From the NCBI GenBank assembly GCA_018399515.1, contig JAGYOB010000131.1, forward strand, positions 1-13,475: a DNA stretch of 13,475 nt, given 5' to 3'. Below the pieces are notes generated by a model. The model worked only from the letters and a program-made list of their open reading frames with translations, did no database searches and was not told where the DNA came from. A program made the position numbers and the translations under genes. Below, piece after piece: positions 8,345-13,323 of this stretch (positions are counted from its first letter, which is position 1; each line of letters starts with the position of its first letter). Origin of the DNA: Candidatus Nanopelagicales bacterium (lineage in GTDB: Bacteria; Actinomycetota; Actinomycetes; S36-B12).

Positions 8345-8373
8345 CCCTCCCATCCCACCCCCTCCCATCCCCC
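8343..8373 (-). repeat. C-run tract; putative G-quadruplex on minus strand with 13-bp direct repeat
   Basis: The plus strand has six C-runs of 5, 3, 3, 5, 3 and 5 bases separated by only 1-2 bases, built from two copies of CCCCTCCCATCCC (8344-8356 and 8359-8371). The minus strand therefore has six G-runs with minimal loops, which fits the canonical G-quadruplex pattern. It lies in the spacer between tsaD and the deacetylase gene. One copy (CCCATCCCC, 8364-8372) is also complementary to GGGGATGGG at 8410-8418, so a long-loop RNA hairpin could form. No ordinary terminator with a U-tract was seen in this gap. Confidence 0.6.
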
Positions 8374-8458
8374 ACCGGGACATGACCATTTAGGTAACCA
8401 AGACGCAAAGGGGATGGGGGTGGCGTGGCTGGATACCGGTTCGTGGGCGATCGCGGGT

Positions 8459-8470
8459 TACCCTTATCTC
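8459..8470 (+). promoter_or_regulatory. Possible -10 element for leaderless transcription of the deacetylase gene
   Basis: TACCCT at 8459-8464 fits the actinobacterial -10 pattern TAnnnT. It is followed by six bases and then GTG 8471, the spacing expected if transcription starts at the start codon itself. No convincing -35 box was found about 17 bp upstream. Inference only. Confidence 0.35.
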
Positions 8471-9406
8471 GTGAGTCATGCCGGTCCGGGCGCACCGCGC
8501 ACATCATGGGGACGGGCAGCCGTCCTCGTTTTGGGTATCCCGCTGGGACTGGTGGCCCTGGCCTTCGCCTTCGCCCTGTGGGCGCCCGCGTCGGGTTCCT
8601 CTGACGCGGCCACGGTCGACACCAGCCCGGTCGCCGAGGTGGTGACCGCGACGCCGGACCTCACCCCTGACCCGGCGACCCCTGACCCGGCGACCGAACC
8701 GATCGGTCAGCCCGCAGCTGAACCCTCCGCCGCTGCCAGCGAGACCGAAACGTCGACCGCGGCGTCGACCACCGGACGTTCGGGGCGCAGTGAGGCCAAC
8801 CGGGCCAACCCCGCCCTCGACGTCGTGTGGCGCGTGGAAACCGATGACCCGGTGTTCTTCATCACCGTCGATGACAACCTTCGCGATCAGGCTGTCGCCG
8901 ATGCCGCCCTGCAGTTGGTGCGAGATAACGACATCCCGATCACCGCGTTCCTCACCACGAACTACGTCGGCGACGACGGCGATTACTTCGACGAGGTGAC
9001 GTCCTTCGGTGGTTCGATCCAGAACCACACGGTCACCCATCCGTTCTTCAACAGGGCTGGCGCCGACCCCTACTTCGAGATCTGCACCGCCCAGGAGCGG
9101 TTGGCCGCGCAGTTCGGTGATACTCCCTGGATGATGCGTCCGCCGTACGGCGAGCCGTACTTCTCGGGGGCTGATCCCTCCTCCGTCGAAGGGGCTGCAG
9201 CGAGCTGCGGGGTGAACCGGATCGTTATGTGGAGCGCGGTGGTCGACAACGGCAACGTGTCCTATAACCCCGGCACGACCCTGCAGCCCGGCGACATCGT
9301 GCTTTTCCACTTCTGGGACCCGAAGTTCGCCGAGGGCCTGCAGATGATCCTGGACATCGGCAAGGCCAACGGACTGACCCCGGCACCCCTCGAGGATTAT
9401 CTCTGA
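8471..9406 (+). CDS. Membrane-anchored polysaccharide deacetylase-like protein (CE4/NodB fold)
   Basis: Probably removes acyl groups from a cell-surface glycan; the substrate is unknown. From GTG 8471 the product is 311 residues. It has a short cytoplasmic N-terminus and one membrane helix (about 17-38, AVLVLGIPLGLVALAFAFALWA). A Pro/Thr/Ala/Ser-rich linker (about 40-105) is followed by the NodB domain (about 120-311). Domain motifs are ITVDDN (motif 1, D134 and D135), HTVTHP (motif 2, H186 and H190), RPPYG (motif 3, 223-227) and DIVLFHF (motif 5, H280). The metal triad Asp-His-His is intact, but motif 1 has Asn where Gly is usual. No lipobox is seen. C205 and C246 could form a disulfide outside the membrane. 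An in-frame ATG at 8414 would add 19 residues, but its G-rich 'RBS' directly abuts the ATG with no spacer, so GTG 8471 is preferred. It breaks the tsaD-groES neighbourhood seen in mycobacteria. Confidence 0.82.
   Translation: MSHAGPGAPRTSWGRAAVLVLGIPLGLVALAFAFALWAPASGSSDAATVDTSPVAEVVTATPDLTPDPATPDPATEPIGQPAAEPSAAASETETSTAASTTGRSGRSEANRANPALDVVWRVETDDPVFFITVDDNLRDQAVADAALQLVRDNDIPITAFLTTNYVGDDGDYFDEVTSFGGSIQNHTVTHPFFNRAGADPYFEICTAQERLAAQFGDTPWMMRPPYGEPYFSGADPSSVEGAAASCGVNRIVMWSAVVDNGNVSYNPGTTLQPGDIVLFHFWDPKFAEGLQMILDIGKANGLTPAPLEDYL
8663..8692 (+). repeat. Two tandem 15-bp repeats in the deacetylase linker
   Basis: ACCCCTGACCCGGCG occurs twice in a row (8663-8677, 8678-8692). It encodes a repeated Thr-Pro-Asp-Pro-Ala unit in the Pro/Thr-rich linker between the membrane helix and the catalytic domain. 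The repeat keeps frame, so copy-number change would alter linker length without breaking the gene. Confidence 0.85.
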
Positions 9407-9453
9407 GCCTGCGTTCGCCGGGTTCCTCCTCGCGATTCGAAGCCTTCGCGGGT

Positions 9454-10389
9454 GTGATCGCAGGGGGCCCGGTCGCGATCGATGGGGGCTTGGCCACTCG
9501 CTTAGAAGCGCGCGGTGCGGACATCTCCGGGCCGCTGTGGTCGGGGCGCATTCTGGCCGATGACCCCGAGTCCATCGTCCTCGCCCACGCGGACTTCATC
9601 GAGGCGGGAGCGAGGATCGTCATCACGGCTAGCTACCAGGTGTCGCGGACGGGTTTCGTGGCTCAGGGGCGCACTGCCGCGCAGGCCGATGCAGCCCTCA
9701 GACGCAGCGTCGAGGTCGCCCGGGAGGCAGCGCAGCGGCGAGCCGGTGCGTCATCGGGGGTCCTGGTGGCGGCCAGCATCGGCCCCTACGGAGCCATCAC
9801 GCACGACGGTGGCGAATACCGCGGCCGCTACCGACTCTCGCACGAGGCGCTGGTGGATTTCCACGGTGAACGAATCGCGATCCTCGCCGATGCGGATCCC
9901 GACCTGCTGGCAGTGGAGACGATCCCGGATGCCGAAGAGGCGGTGGCCATCGCGCAGGTGCTGGCCGACTATCCGGATCTGCCGGCCTGGCTGAGTTTCA
10001 GCTGCGGCGACGAGGAGCGAACCTGGGCCGGGCAACCCATAGGCGAGGCGGTCAGTGCTGCGGTGCAGGCACCATCTGTGGCCGCGATCGGGGTCAACTG
10101 TGTTGCCCCGCATCTGGTCACCGGGTTGTTGGGGCGCATGGCGGGCGCCACCGACCTGCCCGCCGGAATGCCCCTCGTGGCCTACCCCAATGCCGGGCGC
10201 GTCTGGCTGCCCGACACCGAGACCTGGAGCGATCCGGTGGATCGCGGGGGTCGGGTCGAATCCGGATCAGCAAGTGGAGGGTGGCCCGCAACGGATTGGG
10301 TCGCCGCCGGAGCTCGCCTGATCGGTGGCTGCTGCTGCGTGGAGCCGGCCGATATCGCGTCGTTGGCACTCAAGTTGACGGAGTGCTAG
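9454..10389 (+). CDS. mmuM: Homocysteine S-methyltransferase (MmuM-type, zinc-dependent)
   Basis: Transfers a methyl group from S-methylmethionine or S-adenosylmethionine to homocysteine, giving methionine. The 311-residue product shows AIDGGLATRLEARG at 8-21, GPLWSGRIL at 26-34, GARIVITASYQVSRTGF at 52-68, SIGPYGA at 108-114 and GVNCVAPH at 213-220. It ends near GGCCC at 291-295. C216 with C293 and C294 are the expected zinc ligands of the Pfam S-methyl_trans family. GTG 9454 is the first usable start in frame and gives a normal N-terminus. No clear Shine-Dalgarno sequence precedes it. It lies 47 bp after the deacetylase gene, likely co-transcribed. Its last eight codons and stop codon are the upstream CIRCE operator of groES, so the C-terminus LALKLTEC is constrained by an operator. 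Confidence 0.93.
   Translation: MIAGGPVAIDGGLATRLEARGADISGPLWSGRILADDPESIVLAHADFIEAGARIVITASYQVSRTGFVAQGRTAAQADAALRRSVEVAREAAQRRAGASSGVLVAASIGPYGAITHDGGEYRGRYRLSHEALVDFHGERIAILADADPDLLAVETIPDAEEAVAIAQVLADYPDLPAWLSFSCGDEERTWAGQPIGEAVSAAVQAPSVAAIGVNCVAPHLVTGLLGRMAGATDLPAGMPLVAYPNAGRVWLPDTETWSDPVDRGGRVESGSASGGWPATDWVAAGARLIGGCCCVEPADIASLALKLTEC
10363..10389 (+). promoter_or_regulatory. CIRCE element 1 (HrcA operator), inside the end of mmuM
   Basis: TTGGCACTC, nine bases, GAGTGCTAG. This matches the CIRCE consensus TTAGCACTC-N9-GAGTGCTAA with one change in each arm. CIRCE binds the heat-shock repressor HrcA. The 27 bp are exactly the last eight sense codons and the TAG stop of mmuM, in register. 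The nine-base spacer contains the groES -35 box, so bound HrcA would block RNA polymerase. HrcA itself is not encoded in this window. Confidence 0.93.
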
Positions 10390-10403
10390 TCGCCGGCTAC
10401 CGT
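10375..10403 (+). promoter_or_regulatory. groES-groEL promoter (-35 and -10)
   Basis: TTGACG at 10375-10380 and TACCGT at 10398-10403 are separated by exactly 17 bp and fit a housekeeping-sigma promoter. The predicted transcription start is about 10409-10411. The -35 box sits in the spacer of CIRCE 1 and the start point sits in the left arm of CIRCE 2, giving a doubly HrcA-repressed promoter. The predicted 5' leader before groES is about 140 nt. Confidence 0.82.
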
Positions 10404-10407
10404 TGCC

Positions 10408-10434
10408 TTGGCACTCTCCGCCTGTGACTGCTAG
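10408..10434 (+). promoter_or_regulatory. CIRCE element 2 (HrcA operator), over the transcription start
   Basis: TTGGCACTC, nine bases, GACTGCTAG. The left arm is identical to that of CIRCE 1. The right arm differs from GAGTGCTAA at two positions. Its left edge is 45 bp downstream of that of CIRCE 1, about four helical turns. It overlaps the predicted +1 of the groES transcript. Confidence 0.87.
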
Positions 10435-10504
10435 TTCCTCAGGGGCCAGCGATACCGGCGGGAAGGGCACGGTTGCACCGGCACCGCGACGACGGGGCGA
10501 CTGA
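10424..10504 (+). CDS. Possible 26-codon leader peptide upstream of groES
   Basis: A GTG at 10424, inside CIRCE 2, opens a 26-codon frame (MTASSSGASDTGGKG at its start, ending in a run of three Arg, then Gly-Asp) that stops at 10502-10504, 45 bp before groES. It lies fully in the predicted groES leader. There is no ribosome binding site in front of it. The composition is low-complexity, and open frames this short occur by chance in GC-rich DNA. Recorded as a weak candidate only. Confidence 0.15.
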   Translation: MTASSSGASDTGGKGTVAPAPRRRGD

Positions 10505-10533
10505 CTACCCAACCGACCATCCGTGCACATATC

Positions 10534-10539
10534 GGAGGA
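10534..10539 (+). promoter_or_regulatory. Ribosome binding site of groES
   Basis: GGAGGA, ten bases before GTG 10550. It decides the start: GTG 10550 gives the standard GroES N-terminus, whereas the upstream in-frame ATG at 10523 lies before this site. Confidence 0.75.
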
Positions 10540-10549
10540 TGAATACATC

Positions 10550-10849
10550 GTGTCCGTCTCCATCAAGCCCCTCGAGGATCGCATCCTCGTGCAGACCCTC
10601 GAAGCCGAGCAGACCACGGCCTCGGGCCTGGTCATCCCCGACACCGCCAAGGAGAAGCCCCAGGAGGGCAAGGTCCTAGCGGTCGGCCCCGGCCGATTCG
10701 ACGAGGATGGCGATAAGCGCATCCCGCTCGATATCAATGTCGGTGACACCGTCATCTACTCCAAGTACGGCGGCACCGAGGTGAAGTACAACAACGAGGA
10801 GTACCTGATCCTCTCAGCGCGCGACGTGCTCGCCGTCATCGAGAAGTGA
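10550..10849 (+). CDS. groES: Co-chaperonin GroES (Hsp10)
   Basis: GroES forms the heptameric lid of the GroEL folding chamber. The 99-residue product begins MSVSIKPLEDRILV, the typical actinobacterial N-terminus. The mobile loop spans about 17-36 (LEAEQTTASGLVIPDTAKEK), with the hydrophobic tripeptide LVI at 27-29 that docks onto GroEL. VGDTVIYSKYGGTEVKYNNEEYLIL and the C-terminal DVLAVIEK complete the beta-barrel. GTG 10550 is selected from the upstream GGAGGA and the family N-terminus. The gene is driven by the two-CIRCE promoter and is followed after 161 bp by groEL. Codon use is visibly more biased (GGC, ATC, AAG, GTC) than in nnr or tsaB, as expected for a highly expressed gene. Confidence 0.97.
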   Translation: MSVSIKPLEDRILVQTLEAEQTTASGLVIPDTAKEKPQEGKVLAVGPGRFDEDGDKRIPLDINVGDTVIYSKYGGTEVKYNNEEYLILSARDVLAVIEK

Positions 10850-10855
10850 TCCCCC

Positions 10856-10873
10856 GCTCGCGTTCACGCGAGC
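10856..10873 (+). terminator. Hairpin A between groES and groEL
   Basis: GCTCGCG, loop TTCA, CGCGAGC: a perfect 7-bp stem with a four-base loop, starting 6 bp after the groES stop. No U-tract follows. It could protect the groES 3' end or act as a partial terminator. It is the first of three hairpins in this spacer. Confidence 0.65.
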
Positions 10874-10885
10874 ACCATGTCGAGC

Positions 10886-10916
10886 GCGCGCCGGGTCCGA
10901 TGAGGGCCCGGCGCGC
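10886..10916 (+). terminator. Hairpin B (13-bp stem) between groES and groEL
   Basis: GCGCGCCGGGTCC, loop GATGA, GGGCCCGGCGCGC. All 13 positions pair in RNA, with one G-U wobble at the T. It is very GC-rich and has no U-tract, so it is a plausible attenuator, mRNA-processing or stability element rather than a classical intrinsic terminator. Confidence 0.75.
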
Positions 10917-10927
10917 TGCCGGCGAAT

Positions 10928-10944
10928 CGGGGACCTCGTCCCCG
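10928..10944 (+). terminator. Hairpin C between groES and groEL
   Basis: CGGGGAC, loop CTC, GTCCCCG: a perfect 7-bp stem with a three-base loop, 11 bp after hairpin B and 66 bp before the groEL start. No CIRCE element and no convincing promoter were seen between it and groEL. Confidence 0.65.
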
Positions 10945-11010
10945 CCCCGAAACAACCGTTCGCCCCAGTTGCGCGCATGAGCGTGCACACCAACGGGAAA
11001 GTGAAGGACC

Positions 11011-12630
11011 ATGCCCAAGATTCTGGAGTTCGACGAGTCGGCCCGGCGCAGCCTCGAACGTGGCGTCAACGCCCTCGCTGACACCGTCAAGGTGACCCTC
11101 GGCCCCAAGGGCCGCAATGTCGTGATCGACAAGAAGTGGGGCTCGCCCACGATCACCAACGATGGCGTGACCATCGCTCGCGAGATCGAATTGGACGACC
11201 CGTATGAGAACCTCGGCGCCCAGTTGGTCAAGGAGGTCGCAACCAAGACCAACGACATCGCCGGTGATGGAACGACCACGGCGACCGTGCTGGCCCAGGC
11301 GATGGTGCACGAGGGGCTTCGCCAGGTTGCCGCAGGTGCGAGCCCGATGGCTCTGAAGAGGGGCATCGACGCTGCCGTCACCGCGATGAGCGACCGTCTC
11401 GCCGAGGTCGCCCGCGATGTCGATGGCCGAGCGGAGATCGCCCAGGTCGCCACGATTTCGTCGCAGGATGGCGAGGTTGGCGAGATCATCGCCGATGCTT
11501 TCGACAAGGTCGGCAAGGACGGCGTCATCTCGGTCGAAGAGTCCTCCATCGCGGAGATGGAGTTGGAGTTCACCGAGGGCATGCAGTTCGACAAGGGTTA
11601 CATCAGCCCCTACTTCGTCACCGACACCGAGCGGATGGAAGCCGTCCTCGAAGACGCGCACATCCTGCTCGTTCAGGGCAAGATCTCCGCGGTCAACGAA
11701 CTGCTGCCGCTGCTGGAGAAGGTCGCCCAGACCGGCAAGCCGCTGATGATCATCGCCGAGGACGTCGACGGGGAAGCGTTGTCGACCCTGGTCGTCAATC
11801 GCATTCGCGGCATCTTCACGTCGTGCGCGGTCAAGGCTCCGGCATTCGGTGATCGCCGCAAGGCGGTCCAGCAGGACATCGCGATCTTGACCGGAGCACA
11901 GGTCGTCTCCCCCGAGGTGGGCTTGAAGCTCGACCAGGTCGGGCTCGAGGTCCTCGGACATGCCCGCCGTGTCGTGGTGACCAAGGACACCACCACCATC
12001 ATCGACGGTGGGGGCTCGGCAGATGCGGTCACCGATCGCGTCGCCCAGATCAAATCCGAGATCGAGCGAACCGACTCCGATTGGGATCGCGAGAAGTTGC
12101 AGGAGCGGCTGGCCAAGCTCTCCGGCGGCGTCGTCGTGATCAAGGTCGGTGCACACACCGAGGTCGAACTGAAGGAGAAGAAGCACCGCGTGGAAGATGC
12201 GGTGTCGGCGACTCGAGCGGCCATTGAAGAAGGCATCGTCGCCGGAGGTGGCGCGGCACTCGTGCACGCCGCGCTCGCTGTTGACGGACTGTCGTTGACC
12301 GGTGATCAGGCGACTGGAGCGCAGATCGTGCGGCGGGCGGCGTCGGAGCCGATGCGATGGATCGCTGATAACGCCGGTGAGCAGGGCTATGTCGTGGTCA
12401 GCAAGGTCGCCGAGCTTCCGGCGGGGCAGGGATTCAATGCCGCCACCGGAGAATACGTCGACCTCATCGCTGCCGGTGTCATCGATCCGGTCAAGGTCAC
12501 CCGTTCGGCACTGGCGAACGCGGCCTCGATCGCCGGAATGCTGTTGACCACCGAGGTACTCGTGGTCGATAAGCCCGAAGAGGAAGCGCCTGAGGCGCAC
12601 GGCCATTCCCACCACGGGCACAGCCACTGA
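11011..12630 (+). CDS. groEL1: Chaperonin GroEL (Hsp60), GroEL1 type with His-rich tail
   Basis: GroEL is the ATP-driven tetradecameric folding chamber. The 539-residue product is full length. It shows VKVTLGPKGRNVVIDKKWG at 26-44, the ATP site GDGTTTATVLAQ at 85-96 (D86), and HRVEDAVSATRAAIEEG around 392-408 with D396 as the catalytic aspartate for ATP hydrolysis. GGGAALVHA follows. The tail is not the Gly-Gly-Met repeat of classical GroEL. The last ten residues contain six histidines (HGHSHHGHSH), as in the groES-linked GroEL1 of mycobacteria. That suggests metal binding and often implies a second GroEL elsewhere in the genome. GAAGGA at 11003-11008 precedes the ATG closely. It is probably transcribed from the CIRCE-controlled groES promoter. 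Confidence 0.96.
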   Translation: MPKILEFDESARRSLERGVNALADTVKVTLGPKGRNVVIDKKWGSPTITNDGVTIAREIELDDPYENLGAQLVKEVATKTNDIAGDGTTTATVLAQAMVHEGLRQVAAGASPMALKRGIDAAVTAMSDRLAEVARDVDGRAEIAQVATISSQDGEVGEIIADAFDKVGKDGVISVEESSIAEMELEFTEGMQFDKGYISPYFVTDTERMEAVLEDAHILLVQGKISAVNELLPLLEKVAQTGKPLMIIAEDVDGEALSTLVVNRIRGIFTSCAVKAPAFGDRRKAVQQDIAILTGAQVVSPEVGLKLDQVGLEVLGHARRVVVTKDTTTIIDGGGSADAVTDRVAQIKSEIERTDSDWDREKLQERLAKLSGGVVVIKVGAHTEVELKEKKHRVEDAVSATRAAIEEGIVAGGGAALVHAALAVDGLSLTGDQATGAQIVRRAASEPMRWIADNAGEQGYVVVSKVAELPAGQGFNAATGEYVDLIAAGVIDPVKVTRSALANAASIAGMLLTTEVLVVDKPEEEAPEAHGHSHHGHSH

Positions 12631-12659
12631 CCCAGCTCAGCGCCTCTTGCGACACAGGT

Positions 12660-12714
12660 GCAATGAATCGAGGGCCGGTCATCCGCGGAGGATGAACGGC
12701 CCTCGATTCATTGC
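12660..12714. terminator. Long inverted repeat between convergent groEL and whiB
   Basis: The arms 12660-12677 and 12697-12714 are perfect 18-bp reverse complements (GCAATGAATCGAGGGCCG and its complement). One mismatch (12678 against 12696) is followed by a further six paired bases (TCATCC / GGATGA) around the five-base loop GCGGA. The arms are thus 25 nt with a single mismatch, symmetric to both converging genes. No U-tract flanks it on either strand. Most likely a bidirectional terminator of the U-less type common in actinobacteria. Confidence 0.85.
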
Positions 12715-12746
12715 TGAGGGTGGTGCGCAGGGGGACCCGGCCCTGG

Positions 12747-13046
12747 TCAGCCAGCGGCTGGCAGGCGGGTGCGGTTGCCCCGGTAGATCGCCTCGCGATC
12801 GTCCTCGCTGAGCCCGCCCCAGACACCGTAGGGCTCGCGCACCGCTAGCGAGTGCTCGGCGCACTGGATACGCACGGGGCAGCTCGCGCAGATCGCCTTG
12901 GCGGCTGCTTCACGAGCCGCACGGGCCGGGCCACGCTCGCCCTCGGGGTGGAAGAACACGGCGGGGTCTTCACCGCGGCAGGAACCCAGCAGTTGCCAGT
13001 CCCATACGTCAGCGTTGGGGCCGGGGAGCCGAGAGACATCTGCCAT
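12747..13046 (-). CDS. whiB3: WhiB-family iron-sulfur transcription factor (WhiB3/WhiD type)
   Basis: Small DNA-binding regulator carrying a redox-sensitive [4Fe-4S] cluster. Mycobacterial WhiB3 links redox and lipid metabolism, and Streptomyces WhiD acts in sporulation. The 99-residue product has the four cluster cysteines C23, C53, C56 and C62 (the last three as CASCPVRIQC) and the GVWGG turn at 74-78. Its N-terminal LPGPNADVWDWQL is typical of the WhiB3/WhiD branch, as is convergence with groEL1. The C-terminus after GVWGGLSEDDREAIYRG is short, with few basic residues. The ATG at 13046 is preceded on its own strand by a strong AGGAGG about six bases away. The promoter and a CRP-like site lie just upstream. 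Confidence 0.95.
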   Translation of the reverse strand: MADVSRLPGPNADVWDWQLLGSCRGEDPAVFFHPEGERGPARAAREAAAKAICASCPVRIQCAEHSLAVREPYGVWGGLSEDDREAIYRGNRTRLPAAG

Positions 13047-13050
13047 GGTT

Positions 13051-13058
13051 TCCTCCTC
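13051..13058 (-). promoter_or_regulatory. Ribosome binding site of whiB3
   Basis: On the minus strand GAGGAGGA is followed a few bases later by the ATG. It is the strongest Shine-Dalgarno sequence in the window and fixes the whiB start. Confidence 0.8.
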
Positions 13059-13077
13059 GAAAAGCGGGTCAACTCGT

Positions 13078-13106
13078 ACTTTAGAATCGCGTCAGGGGTT
13101 GGTCAA
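13078..13106 (-). promoter_or_regulatory. whiB3 promoter (-35 and -10)
   Basis: Read on the minus strand, TTGACC (13106-13101) and TAAAGT (13083-13078) are separated by exactly 17 bp. Predicted start is about 13071, giving a leader of about 25 nt that contains the ribosome binding site. This AT-rich patch stands out from its GC-rich surroundings. Confidence 0.75.
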
Positions 13107-13138
13107 TACCTTATGTTGAACAATCTACGACTCGAATG

Positions 13139-13154
13139 GGTGATCTCGATCACA
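13139..13154. promoter_or_regulatory. CRP/FNR-type palindrome upstream of whiB3
   Basis: GGTGA, six bases, TCACA, containing the perfect palindrome GTGATC-TC-GATCAC (13140-13153). It resembles the CRP-family consensus TGTGA-N6-TCACA (GlxR in corynebacteria, Crp in mycobacteria). The centre lies about 75 bp upstream of the predicted whiB start, a distance compatible with an upstream activator. It could equally serve the divergent gene that begins at 13324. Confidence 0.5.
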
Positions 13155-13323
13155 GGGCCTGCGGTGGGCCGTCGGCACCCCTCGGGGACTTCCCTGCCGG
13201 CCCATCCCCAATTCCTGGAGCCACCGGTGCGGAATCGCGGGAATCGGCGGTCGGATCCCCTGATCGGGAGGGCGCCGGGAAATCTCGGCTGGCGATCTGG
13301 TGCAGGCACCCGACAATAGAGGC

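Noticed and set aside
8471..9406. Lipoprotein assignment for the deacetylase-like protein
   Set aside because: There is no cysteine after the hydrophobic segment, so no lipobox. A signal anchor fits better.
10368..10374. ACTCAAG as a half of an HspR-binding HAIR element
   Set aside because: The partner CTTGAGT is absent seven bases upstream. The bases belong to the CIRCE element.
10970..11010. A separate promoter just upstream of groEL
   Set aside because: A TTGCGC-like box has no matching TAnnnT at a suitable distance, and no CIRCE is present. Expression from the groES promoter is simpler.
10864..12627. A 587-codon open frame on the minus strand opposite groEL
   Set aside because: It is the antisense shadow of groEL, produced by GC-rich third positions. 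It has no recognisable domain and the plus-strand gene is unmistakable.
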